Positions 1-7,648 of a DNA stretch of 19,541 nt are shown one piece after another. Origin of the DNA: an uncultured Actinomyces sp. (GTDB taxonomy: Bacteria > Actinomycetota > Actinomycetes > Actinomycetales > Actinomycetaceae); assembly GCA_938041695.1 (NCBI GenBank), contig CALISI010000020.1:1-19541 (forward strand), in the 5' to 3' direction. Made by a program: the position numbers and the translations under genes. The notes below the pieces were generated by a model. That model was not told where the DNA came from, did no database searches, and was given only the letters and a program-made list of their open reading frames with translations. Each line of letters begins with the position of its first letter. The first letter of the stretch is position 1.

Positions 1-591
1 TGGGTGGACATGGTGTGGCCGTGGGTGATCGCCTACGACCTGTGGAACCACGCGTTCCTGTACAACTCCCTGGCTGACTACACGTGGTACTGCACGCTCG
101 CCCTGCTGCTCGCCTGCACAATCCCCGCGTTCACGTGGGCGAAGGGCCAGTGGATCTGGTTCCGCTGTTTCACGCTGGTGTTCTGGATCTCTATGAACAC
201 TCTCCTGCCCGAGGTCTTGGTCCCTCCCTCGGACATCTTCAACTTCGCGACCATGGACCCGCGCGCGAACATCGCGTGCGCGGCCCTGGCGCTCGCGGCC
301 AACGTCGCGCTGTTTGCCTACTGGCTGTACAAGATCGTGGTGCACAAGAGGAATCCGATCACGGGCGTCCTGTACTGCGAGCTGGGCGAGTTCCGCACCA
401 TCGTGCGCGAACACTGCGATGACAAGGACAAGTACTTCCTGGTCGACCGCATCCCCGAGACCCCCGAGGAGCTCGGCTTCGAGCCCGAATCGCCCATCCC
501 GCCCGCCGATGGGTACCGTGCATGGATGCCGTGGTGGAGGGGAGAGGACCGGCGGCACCCGTCGAAGAGGGGTGATTGTTCGCGCTCGTAG
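1..591 (+). CDS. Multi-pass membrane protein, 3' part (possibly DUF5692-like)
   Basis: The reading frame is already open at base 1 (TGG GTG GAC ATG...), so the true start probably lies upstream of the window and only the C-terminal ~196 residues are visible. There are about three to four hydrophobic segments: around the initial WPWVIAYDLWNHAFLYN, then LALLLACTIPAFTW, a stretch around FRCFTLVFWISMNTLLP, and AALALAANVALFAYWLYKIV. A charged, Pro-rich cytoplasmic-type tail follows. The WPWVIAYDLWN motif and the overall pattern remind me of the uncharacterised DUF5692 membrane family, but that is from memory. It runs in the opposite direction to the CRISPR array transcript and is closed off by a terminator, so a role in the CRISPR system is unlikely. 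No biochemical function can be inferred. Confidence 0.72.
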   Translation, partial: WVDMVWPWVIAYDLWNHAFLYNSLADYTWYCTLALLLACTIPAFTWAKGQWIWFRCFTLVFWISMNTLLPEVLVPPSDIFNFATMDPRANIACAALALAANVALFAYWLYKIVVHKRNPITGVLYCELGEFRTIVREHCDDKDKYFLVDRIPETPEELGFEPESPIPPADGYRAWMPWWRGEDRRHPSKRGDCSRS

Positions 592-616
592 GTGCCCTTG
601 TCATCCCTCATTGCCG

Positions 617-646
617 AGGCCTCCCCGCAGAGTTGCGGGGAGGCCT
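617..646 (+). terminator. Strong hairpin terminator after the membrane-protein gene
   Basis: A perfect 13-bp inverted repeat (AGGCCTCCCCGCA / TGCGGGGAGGCCT) with a 4-base GAGT loop starts 25 bp after the stop codon. There is only a weak T-rich tail (TGGTTG), which is common in high-GC actinobacteria. The hairpin is symmetric, so it could also stop the leftward CRISPR precursor transcript arriving from the array. Confidence 0.8.
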
Positions 647-771
647 TGGTTGCATGCGTGCTCATTCAGTCCTGAGCTAGTCCCTTGAAAAGCTCGTGAA
701 GCGCCGTGTTGTGGCACCCGGTACTTACTGGCACGATTTGGCGGTGGCCCTTTGAGTTCCTTCCGCTTTCT
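647..771. other. Gap between terminator and array, possibly with a very decayed CRISPR repeat
   Basis: I see no gene here. A stretch at about 721-756 (GTACTTACTGGCAC, then TTTGGCGGTGGCCCTTTGAG) aligns with small indels to the CRISPR repeat core (GTCTTAATGCACC...GGCGCTAGGTGCTTTCTGAC). The next unit follows only 51 bp later instead of about 75, so if it is a repeat its spacer has been partly deleted. The rest of the gap shows nothing I recognise. Confidence 0.35.
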
Positions 772-808
772 GTCTCAATGCACCTTATGGTGCTCGATGC
801 ATGCTATC
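772..808 (-). repeat. Decayed CRISPR repeat, trailer end
   Basis: The + strand reads GTCTCAATGCACC at the start and TTATGGTGCTCGATGC in the middle, with the last nine bases largely changed. It lies 77 bp before the next decayed repeat, so it keeps the array register. Decay of this kind is typical of the leader-distal end. Confidence 0.8.
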
Positions 809-848
809 TGGCTGGCGGTGCCCCACTGTGGTGGGTTCCTTTCGCTTT

Positions 849-885
849 GGCTAAATGCGCCTTATGGCGCTCGGTGCTTGTTGGC
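849..885 (-). repeat. Decayed CRISPR repeat, trailer end
   Basis: It reads GGCTAAATGCGCC and TTATGGCGCTCGGTGC with an altered tail (TTGTTGGC). It lies 73 bp before the first well-formed repeat at 922, in register with the array. The 36-base segment between them (886-921) is probably an old spacer. Confidence 0.85.
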
Positions 886-1703
886 GGGAGAGTGATACGG
901 CGTGCCGATTATTCGTTCAGCGTCTTAATGCACCTTATGGCGCTAAGTGCTTTCTGACGAAGCCAAAGCCTGGGAAGGATGGGGAATCGGCGTCTTAATG
1001 CACCTTATCGCGCTAGGTGCTTTCTGACCATGAACGATATGCTTCGCACTCGCGGTTACCTCTTGTCTTAATGCACCTTATGGCGCTAGGTGCTTTCTGA
1101 CCGGCGTGGAGTCCCTGGTGGCCGACCAGACGTTCGGAGGTCTTAATGCACCTTATGGCGCTAGGTGCTTTCTGACCTTGACAAGTTAGTCGTACTGTAT
1201 GGCAAGCCTGGATCGGGGTCTTAATGCACCTTATGGCGCTAGGTGCTTTCTGACATGGCATAAGACGATTCAGTACGAGGGTGGGGACGTGACGGGTCTT
1301 AATGCACCTTATGGCGCTAGGTGCTTTCTGACCCCGTTCGGGGTCTCGTCGAGCAGATCAAGCAGGTCAAAGTCTTAATGCACCTTATGGCGCTAGGTGC
1401 TTTCTGACTTGGTCATACAGACGCCACACGTCAATGGCTGGACTGTCTTAATGCACCTTATGGCGCTAGGTGCTTTCTGACCCGGCACGGTAGGTGCCCG
1501 TGACGACGGCGGCTTCCGCCGTCTTAATGCACCTTATGGCGCTAGGTGCTTTCTGACCGCCAGCAACACCCCATGGCCCCCCGGGAATGGTAAGTCTTAA
1601 TGCACCTTATGGCGCTAGGTGCTTTCTGACGTCCTCCAAACCAGCATGAAGCGCCTCACAGAACAGGTCTTAATGCACCTTATGGCGCTAGGTGCTTTCT
1701 GAC

Positions 1704-2122
1704 TGTTCGCGGTTATTGGCCTGGCTATCCTGGGTTGGTGTCTTAATGCACCTTATGGCGCTAGGTGCTTTCTGACGCGCTCGGTTCAGATGATGGCCCT
1801 TGGGAAGTGGATGCTGAGTCTTAATGCACCTTATGGCGCTAGGTGCTTTCTGACCCAGAACGTCCGCGACCTGGCCCTCGGCGGCGTCCACGGGTCTTAA
1901 TGCACCTTATGGCGCTAGGTGCTTTCTGACGGTGTTGAGTTGATTCCACATGAGTTGACTCAGTTCAATGTGTCTTAATGCACCTTATGGCGCTAGGTGC
2001 TTTCTGACTGTTCGCGGTTATTGGCCTGGCTATCCTGGGTTGGTGTCTTAATGCACCTTATGGCGCTAGGTGCTTTCTGACGCGCTCGGTTCAGATGATG
2101 GCCCTTGGGAAGTGGATGCTGA
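1704..2122. repeat. Duplicated two-spacer block inside the array
   Basis: The spacer at 1704-1739 is identical to that at 2009-2044, and the following spacer at 1777-1817 is identical to that at 2082-2122, at a constant offset of 305 bp. The flanking spacers at 1855-1893 and 2160-2197 differ. This indicates duplication of a two-spacer block, or a four-unit duplication followed by deletion, through recombination between repeats. Confidence 0.95.
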
Positions 2123-4398
2123 GTCTTAATGCACCTTATGGCGCTAGGTGCTTTCTGACGAAGGAATACATCGCGTCCATGCCACAGCGAGATACCAGTC
2201 TTAATGCACCTTATGGCGCTAGGTGCTTTCTGACCGCCCTCACCAAGGTCAAGTCGGCCATGGTTGTGCGTCTTAATGCACCTTATGGCGCTAGGTGCTT
2301 TCTGACCCGCCGACCGTCACGTTATTGAACATGCGCCGCGTCCGCGTCTTAATGCACCTTATGGCGCTAGGTGCTTTCTGACGCAACAACATTTACTCTT
2401 TCGCCGCCACCGCCGAGTCTTAATGCACCTTATGGCGCTAGGTGCTTTCTGACCAACCGATTTTACCGCGTGCAGTGCCGACGGTGACTGTCTTAATGCA
2501 CCTTATGGCGCTAGGTGCTTTCTGACCTGTTAACAACAAGCACCAGGGAGCCCAGTCTGTTCTCGGTCTTAATGCACCTTATGGCGCTAGGTGCTTTCTG
2601 ACCTGCGGACCTCGAGGGCTCTGGTTCTCCGACCCTGTTCGTCTTAATGCACCTTATGGCGCTAGGTGCTTTCTGACCCGGGATCTCGGCGAGCGTCACA
2701 GTCACCTTGGTCGAGTCTTAATGCACCTTATGGCGCTAGGTGCTTTCTGACAGAAAAAGGACATTTTTATGACCGATACCCATATTCCACAGGTCTTAAT
2801 GCACCTTATGGCGCTAGGTGCTTTCTGACCAGACACAAGAAAACACCACCGCGAAAGAGGAAACTCGTCTTAATGCACCTTATGGCGCTAGGTGCTTTCT
2901 GACCTTCCGCAAGGAACCCAGCAACACTGGCGAACCGTGGGTGAGTCTTAATGCACCTCTTTGCGCTCGGTGCTTTCTGACTCGCTGGCACCAAGTTCAC
3001 CAACGATTTCCGCATCCTGTCTTAATGCACCTTTTGGCGCTCGGTGCTTTCTGACTGACTACCCCTGGCAGGTGTCTTACCAGGACTTCGACAAGTCCTA
3101 ATGCACCATATAGCGCTCGGCGCTTTCTGACTGACGCCGACTGGCGCGTATGCGCCCGGCCCGGACACGGGTCTTAATGCACCTTATGGCGCTCGGTGCT
3201 TTCTGACCCAATCACGACTCAACACACGCAAACCCTCGCCCACGGTCTTAATGTACCTTATGGCGCTCGGTGCTTTCTGACACGAAAAAGCCCGATTTGA
3301 GCTGAACGTCAGTGTGTCTTAATACACCTTTTGGCGCTCGGTGCTATCTGACGCTCGGAGTTCAAGGTCTACCGTGCCACGGGCGGTACCGTGTCTTAAT
3401 GCACCTTTTGGCGCTCGGTGCTTTCTGACGACTCGTCATCGGATACGCCACATACTCCGCCGACCACACGTCTTAATGCGCCTTATGGCGCTCGGTGCTT
3501 TCTGACTCGTCAAATCAAACCTGGAAGCATTCCTCAGGTGCGGTCTTAATGCACCTTTTGGCGCTCGGTGCTTTCTGACTCAGTGGGACGCGCTTCAGAA
3601 CCGCGCCGCTCAGGCGTCTTAATGCACCGTTTGGAGCTCGGTGCTTTCTGACCGAAAACAACCTGCGACCCGAAAAAATCGCCGAAATCACGTCTTAATG
3701 CACCTTTTGGCGCTCGGTGCTTTCTGACTGGCCGAAACAATCCACATGCTCGTAGCCGACCCGGACCGTCTTAATGCACCTTTTGGCGCTCGGTGCTTTC
3801 TGACGCACTTTGATAAGTTCGAGAGAAAGGGCCCCGAAATGGTCTTAATGCACCGTTTGGCGCTCGGTGCTTTCTGACGTCACAGTGGGTGCGCAGGTGG
3901 TCGCGCACGGCGCGGTCTTAATGCACCTTTTGGCGCTCGGTGCTTTCTGACCTCCGAATTTCCGTTACGCCATGTCTCCCAACCGAAAGTCTTAATGCAC
4001 CTTTTGGCGCTCGGTGCTTTCTGACCTTTTCTTTTAGGAAAGAGGTGATATCCATGTTTGAGTCTTAATGCACCTATTGGCGCTCGGTGCTTTCTGACGT
4101 GGATCGTTTCGCGGTGGTCGCCGAAAAGTGACCACTGTCTTAATGCACCGTTTGGCGCTCGGTGCTTTCTGACCCGGGAACGGCAGCGCGCCGATCGAGC
4201 CCTTCTTGGCGGTCTTAATGCGCCTTTTGGTGCTCGGTGCTTTCTGACAGACTCGCTCCTCGGGGAAGTGATCAGGTTCGCCATCATGTCTTAATGCACC
4301 GTTTGGCGCTCGGTGCTTTCTGACGTAGAAACATGAACCGCAACGAACCCATTTACGAGCTGTCTTAATGCACCGTTTGGCGCTCGGTGCTTTCTGAC

Positions 4399-4593
4399 CG
4401 GGTCGGCGTTCCTGTCGTTTCGCGCGTGGCATAGGGTCGGTCTTAATGCACCGTTTGGCGCTCGGTGCTTTCTGACTGGCGAGCTCCTCGATTGCACCGG
4501 CGGCTTCGGACGCGCGTCTTAATGCACCGTTTGGCGCTCGGTGCTTTCTGACCGGGTCGGCGTTCCTGTCGTTTCGCGCGTGGCATAGGGTCG
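4399..4593. repeat. Duplicated spacer (4399-4439 = 4553-4593)
   Basis: Two identical 41-bp spacers beginning CGGGTCGGCGTTCCTG are separated by one different spacer (4477-4515), at an offset of 154 bp. This is a second, independent rearrangement in the leader-proximal half. Confidence 0.95.
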
Positions 4594-5306
4594 GTCTTAA
4601 TGCACCGTTTGGCGCTCGGTGCTTTCTGACCCCCAAGCAGATCACGGCAGCGAACCGCAACCGCGCGGTCTTAATGCACCGTTTGGCGCTCGGTGCTTTC
4701 TGACGAAGCGTGAGTGTTCGTCGTCCTGAGTGTCGCAAGTCTGCGTCTTAATGCACCGTTTGGCGCTCGGTGCTTTCTGACCGCATACGGCGAGCGCTCG
4801 GAAGACGGTAAGCGTTTCGTGTCTTAATGCACCGTTTGGCGCTCGGTGCTTTCTGACAGCGACGCTATTCACCACGTGTTCGTTGGCGCGTAGTCTTAAT
4901 GCACCGTTTGGCGCTCGGTGCTTTCTGACTCACGGTCGATGAAGGCCGGAGGAACGTCGAGGTTCTTGGGTCTTAATGCACCGTTTGGCGCTCGGTGCTT
5001 TCTGACGTAGGAGTCGATGGTGATCTGGGCCGTGTACAGCACCCGGTCTTAATGCACCGTTTGGCGCTCGGTGCTTTCTGACACAGATTCCGTATACTCC
5101 ACCAAGTCTGCCTCCGTGGAGTCTTAATGCACCGTTTGGCGCTCGGTGCTTTCTGACGCCTACATCGCTGCTCTGTCCTGCACCAAGGAGGGCAAGTCTT
5201 AATGCACCTTTTGGTGCTCGGTGCTTTCTGACGAGTTTATTTCAAGAGTAGCGATGCAAAACTTTTTCAGTCTTAATGCACCTTTTGGCGCTCGGTGCTT
5301 TCTGAC

Positions 5307-5559
5307 TGCCCGGCGTGTCGCACCCCCTGTGGCCAGGGAAAACGTCGTACCGGATCGCCAGTGGCCGAAAAAGCACCCCTCCGACCAGCAAGCACGAGGC
5401 CAGATTACCAGACTTTTCGTTGCGACTGCTCGCATCGCAGCGGAACGCCTGCGGGGCCGACGCTGTCCCGGAAATCACAGTCGTCACCGGCGTGTCGCTC
5501 CTCCATAACGCTTCACACTTGTAGAGCAACCGCAAGGTTGTTGAGTGGAAGGACAGACA
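5307..5559 (-). promoter_or_regulatory. CRISPR leader / divergent region between array and cas1
   Basis: This is a 253-bp region with no convincing gene, lying between the last repeat and the start of the adaptation operon. By position it should hold the leftward array promoter and leader, and the rightward promoter of the RT-like/cas1 gene. On the - strand a weak pair TTGCTC-16 bp-TATGGA is visible around 5506-5533. It is not strong enough to call as the promoter. Confidence 0.6.
5525..5553 (+). promoter_or_regulatory. Hairpin and strong ribosome binding site fixing the start at 5560
   Basis: AGCAACC-GCAA-GGTTGTT (5525-5542) is a 7-bp stem, including one G-T pair, closed by a GNRA-type tetraloop. 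It is followed by GGAAGGA at 5547-5553, six bases before an ATG at 5560. No comparable SD precedes the GTG at 5663, so translation most likely begins at 5560, in a different frame from the Cas1 body. Confidence 0.7.
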
Positions 5560-5757
5560 ATGACGACACCCGCCACGGCCTCGTCCCTGAGAGAAGCGAC
5601 CAGCCCCGAAGTCCTCACTCGCGCCAGACGCCGACTCCTCACAGTACACCCCGCCCCCACCAGTGCGAACACCCCCACGCCGAGAAGCCTCACCGACGAA
5701 CAACTCCGCGTCCTCGCCGCCCCACGACTGGGCGCCGCCAGGCATCGCCGCACTTGA
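5560..5757 (+). CDS. N-terminal piece of the RT-like/Cas1 fusion, out of frame with the rest
   Basis: This is a 65-codon frame starting at an ATG with an excellent SD, with GC-rich third positions up to about 5720 (e.g. SPEVLTRARRRL and SLTDEQLRVLAA). It ends at a TGA at 5755-5757. The following long Cas1 frame is shifted by one base and takes over the coding-like composition at about 5720-5757. A CCCC run sits at 5720-5723. Removing one C would join LRVLAA to HDWAPPGIAALDT and give one continuous protein. SPEVLTRARRRL resembles the first helix of group-II-intron-like RTs (SPENLxxAWRRV). Three readings are possible: a real inactivating frameshift, a +1 recoding site, or a sequencing error. 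A separate small protein is the less likely fourth option. Confidence 0.6.
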   Translation: MTTPATASSLREATSPEVLTRARRRLLTVHPAPTSANTPTPRSLTDEQLRVLAAPRLGAARHRRT

Positions 5758-7333
5758 CACGAGCACTCTCACGACGGCCGACCCCATCACCCGGGCGCTC
5801 CTGGTCGAATCGGTGCGCGAAACCCTCGAACGCTGCCTCGCCGCGGAACGCCCCCACGGCACCTACGACGACACGCGCGCAGGACACGACGCATTCAGCA
5901 GGGGACTCGTTGAGGACTACGACCACGGCAACCACCACCTCGCGCGAGCCACCATCCGCGTCGCCGACCCGGGCCTCGTGACCTGTGCGGGCCTTTCGGC
6001 ACTGGACGTCCCCGACGCCGACGCGCCCATTTTCGACGAACTCGCCCGGGCCTCGGACCCTAACCCGATCGCGAGCGTGCTCGCCGACGCCGCTCTGCTC
6101 GATCTTGACAGATGCGCCACTGGGCGAGGACTGCGTTACTCGCGCGTCGGAACCGCCCTCATGCTCGCGGCACCAAACGACCAGCGCCTGGCCGACGCCA
6201 TCGACACCGTCGCGGCCGCGGCCATTGGAGCGGGCGCGCGCCTCACCGACGTGACGACCCAGTACATTGACGAGGAGAAAGCCCTCGCGAGCATCGGCAT
6301 CGACCCGTGGATCACCCGGTCCAGCGACGAACCCACAGACCAAGCCGATCGCATCCTCTACGTCGGCCGCGATGGCGCGCGCGTCCATGTCAAAGCGGGC
6401 CGCGTCCTCGTCGATGCACCCGGCTCGCTGCCTGCCACCTCCGTCCCCAAAAACAGCGTCACGCGCATCGTCCTGTCCGGAAACGTCGGCCTGTCCGCCG
6501 GCGCGCGCTCGTGGGCGATGCGCAGTGGCGTCGACGTCGTGTGCCTGTCGCGGCGAGGCTCCTACCAAGGCACCCTCATCGGCGCCAACAGGGGAGCGAA
6601 CGCTAGTCGACTCCTCGCGCAAGTGGCCCTCACCGGCGACCGTGAGTGGCGCGTCCACCTGGCCGCCAGCCTCATCGGCGCGAAAATCCGCGGCCAAATC
6701 CACGTCCTCACCCGCATCGCCCGACGCGACGAAGCTGTGCACGTCGCCGACACGACCGCACACATGCACGCGTGGCGGAGCTCCCTCGCGGGCGCGCGCA
6801 CCCTCGACGAGATCATGGGCATCGAAGGCGCGTGCTCCAACGCCTACTTCGACGCGCTCGCCGTGTGTGTGCCCGCCGACGTCACCTTCGAGGGGCGTAG
6901 CCGACGCCCACCCCGCGACCTGCCCAACGCCGCCCTGTCCTACGGGTACGCGATCCTCCTGTCCGAATGTGTTGGCGCGCTCCACGCCGCCGGGCTCGAA
7001 CCGAGCCTCGGTATCGCGCACGCACCCACCGACAAGCGGCCCAGCCTGGCGCTGGACCTCATGGAGCAGTTCCGCCCACTCCTGGTCGACCAGACCGTCA
7101 TGGCGCTCCTGCGCACACGCAAACTCCGGCCCGAACACGGCGTCGTCGAGGCCGAGGCCGGGGGAGTCTGGTTGGGCGGCGACGGCAAGAAGATCCTCGT
7201 TGACGCGTACGGGGCCGCCTGCCAGCGATCCGTCACCGGTGCCCTCCCCGGATATTCGGGGTCGTGGCGCAGGCACATCGCCCACTCGGCGCAGATGCTG
7301 GCGCGCGCCATCACCGAACCCGACTACCCGTGA
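5663..7333 (+). CDS. cas1: Cas1 integrase with a degenerate reverse-transcriptase-like N-terminal domain
   Basis: Cas1 is the metal-dependent integrase that, with Cas2, inserts new spacers. The Cas1 domain runs from about residue 230 (RILYVGRDGARVHV) to the end. Its catalytic residues are present: E388 (MGIEGACSNAYF), H453 (GIAHAPTDKRP), and D465 and E468 (LALDLMEQFRP), numbered from the GTG at 5663. The first ~230 residues are not Cas1. The stretch ADPITRALLVESVRETLE...TYDDTRAGHDAF...ARATIRVADP...NPIASVLADAALLDLD...GLRYSRVGTALMLAAP follows the order of RT motifs (DRVVQxAL, GxRPGxSxHDAL, motif A xADIxxFF, SPLLANLxLxxLD, RYADDF). However the motif A Asp is Thr97, and YADD is replaced by Y159-S-R-V. 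It is therefore probably an RT-Cas1 fusion with a dead RT. The N-terminus appears frameshifted; the likely native start is 5560. The gene overlaps cas2 by GTGA. Confidence 0.93.
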   Translation: MRTPPRREASPTNNSASSPPHDWAPPGIAALDTSTLTTADPITRALLVESVRETLERCLAAERPHGTYDDTRAGHDAFSRGLVEDYDHGNHHLARATIRVADPGLVTCAGLSALDVPDADAPIFDELARASDPNPIASVLADAALLDLDRCATGRGLRYSRVGTALMLAAPNDQRLADAIDTVAAAAIGAGARLTDVTTQYIDEEKALASIGIDPWITRSSDEPTDQADRILYVGRDGARVHVKAGRVLVDAPGSLPATSVPKNSVTRIVLSGNVGLSAGARSWAMRSGVDVVCLSRRGSYQGTLIGANRGANASRLLAQVALTGDREWRVHLAASLIGAKIRGQIHVLTRIARRDEAVHVADTTAHMHAWRSSLAGARTLDEIMGIEGACSNAYFDALAVCVPADVTFEGRSRRPPRDLPNAALSYGYAILLSECVGALHAAGLEPSLGIAHAPTDKRPSLALDLMEQFRPLLVDQTVMALLRTRKLRPEHGVVEAEAGGVWLGGDGKKILVDAYGAACQRSVTGALPGYSGSWRRHIAHSAQMLARAITEPDYP

Positions 7334-7632
7334 AGCGGGGTCACCTGGCGAAGATCTACATCACCGTCTACGACATCGCTGACAATAGGCGGCGCCTCCG
7401 CGTCGCCAAAACGCTGGAATCCTGGGGCTACCGCATCCAAGAATCCGTGTTCCAGCTCCGCCTTGATAGCGTCACGCTGGCGCGCGTGCGCTCGTCTCTA
7501 GCTGTCCTCATTTCGGAGAGCGACGACGTCATCCACATCTACCCCATCTGCTCATCCTGCGCCGACCGCGCCGACATACTCGGCGCGGCCATAGCGTTGG
7601 ACGATGTGGGGTTGTGCCGGGGAGTGTGGTGA
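7330..7632 (+). CDS. cas2: Cas2, CRISPR adaptation protein
   Basis: This 100-residue protein has the Cas2 ferredoxin-fold signature IYITVYDIADNRRRLRVAKTLESWG followed by IQESVFQLRL. The conserved Asp of the first strand (YDI) is present, and the late strand IHIYPICSSC is typical. Cas2 dimerises and bridges two Cas1 dimers in the spacer-integration complex. The GTG start overlaps the cas1 stop (GTGA), and no SD is visible, so translation is probably coupled to cas1. It ends 16 bp from the end of the convergent large cas7 gene, with no hairpin terminator between them. The length is normal for the family. Confidence 0.93.
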   Translation: MKRGHLAKIYITVYDIADNRRRLRVAKTLESWGYRIQESVFQLRLDSVTLARVRSSLAVLISESDDVIHIYPICSSCADRADILGAAIALDDVGLCRGVW

Positions 7633-7648
7633 GGGGTTAGCGGATGTC

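Larger units (their letters stand above)
772..5306 (-). CRISPR. Large type III CRISPR array, about 61 repeats, transcribed leftward
   Basis: There are 59 well-formed 37-bp repeats, the first at 922-958 and the last at 5270-5306, plus two decayed repeats at 772 and 849. The + strand repeat begins GTCTTAATGCACC and ends GGTGCTTTCTGAC. Spacers are 33-41 bp and the mean period is 75 bp. Read on the - strand, the repeat forms a stem GCACCT...AGGTGC and then leaves exactly eight bases, ATTAAGAC. This is the classic position of Cas6 cleavage and of the type III 5' tag, so transcription is leftward. Decayed repeats at the left (trailer) end and the flanking cas1 at the right agree with a leader at the right. 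The left half (922-2903) carries mostly TTATGGCGCTA repeats; the right half carries TTTTGGCGCTC and then GTTTGGCGCTC forms. With the leader on the right, the newest spacers lie near 5300. Three spacers occur twice. Confidence 0.97.

Noticed and set aside
706..957. 83-residue + strand ORF across the left end of the array
   Set aside because: It runs through three CRISPR repeats and has no SD or recognisable domain.
1013..4875. Many short ORFs on both strands in the array (repeated peptides such as QKAPSA.RCIKT and LNAP.GARCFLT)
   Set aside because: They are translations of the CRISPR repeats and spacers. The repeated peptide motif is the repeat itself, and none has gene-like context.
5242..5862. 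206-residue - strand ORF and 228-residue + strand ORF in the leader/cas1 start region
   Set aside because: Both run into CRISPR repeats or conflict with the RT-like frame, have Arg/Ser/Thr/Pro-rich shadow composition, and show no domain.
5663..6361. Cas6-like domain fused to Cas1
   Set aside because: I considered this because Cas6-RT-Cas1 fusions exist, but no Gly-rich Cas6 loop is present. The motif order fits an RT better, and a separate cas6 is encoded at 17367-18170.
5690..7285. 531-residue ORF on the - strand opposite cas1
   Set aside because: It is antisense to cas1, whose catalytic residues are clear. Long open antisense frames are common in GC-rich genes.
7633..7648. Terminator between cas2 and the convergent large cas7 gene
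   Set aside because: The gap is only 16 bp and holds no inverted repeat.
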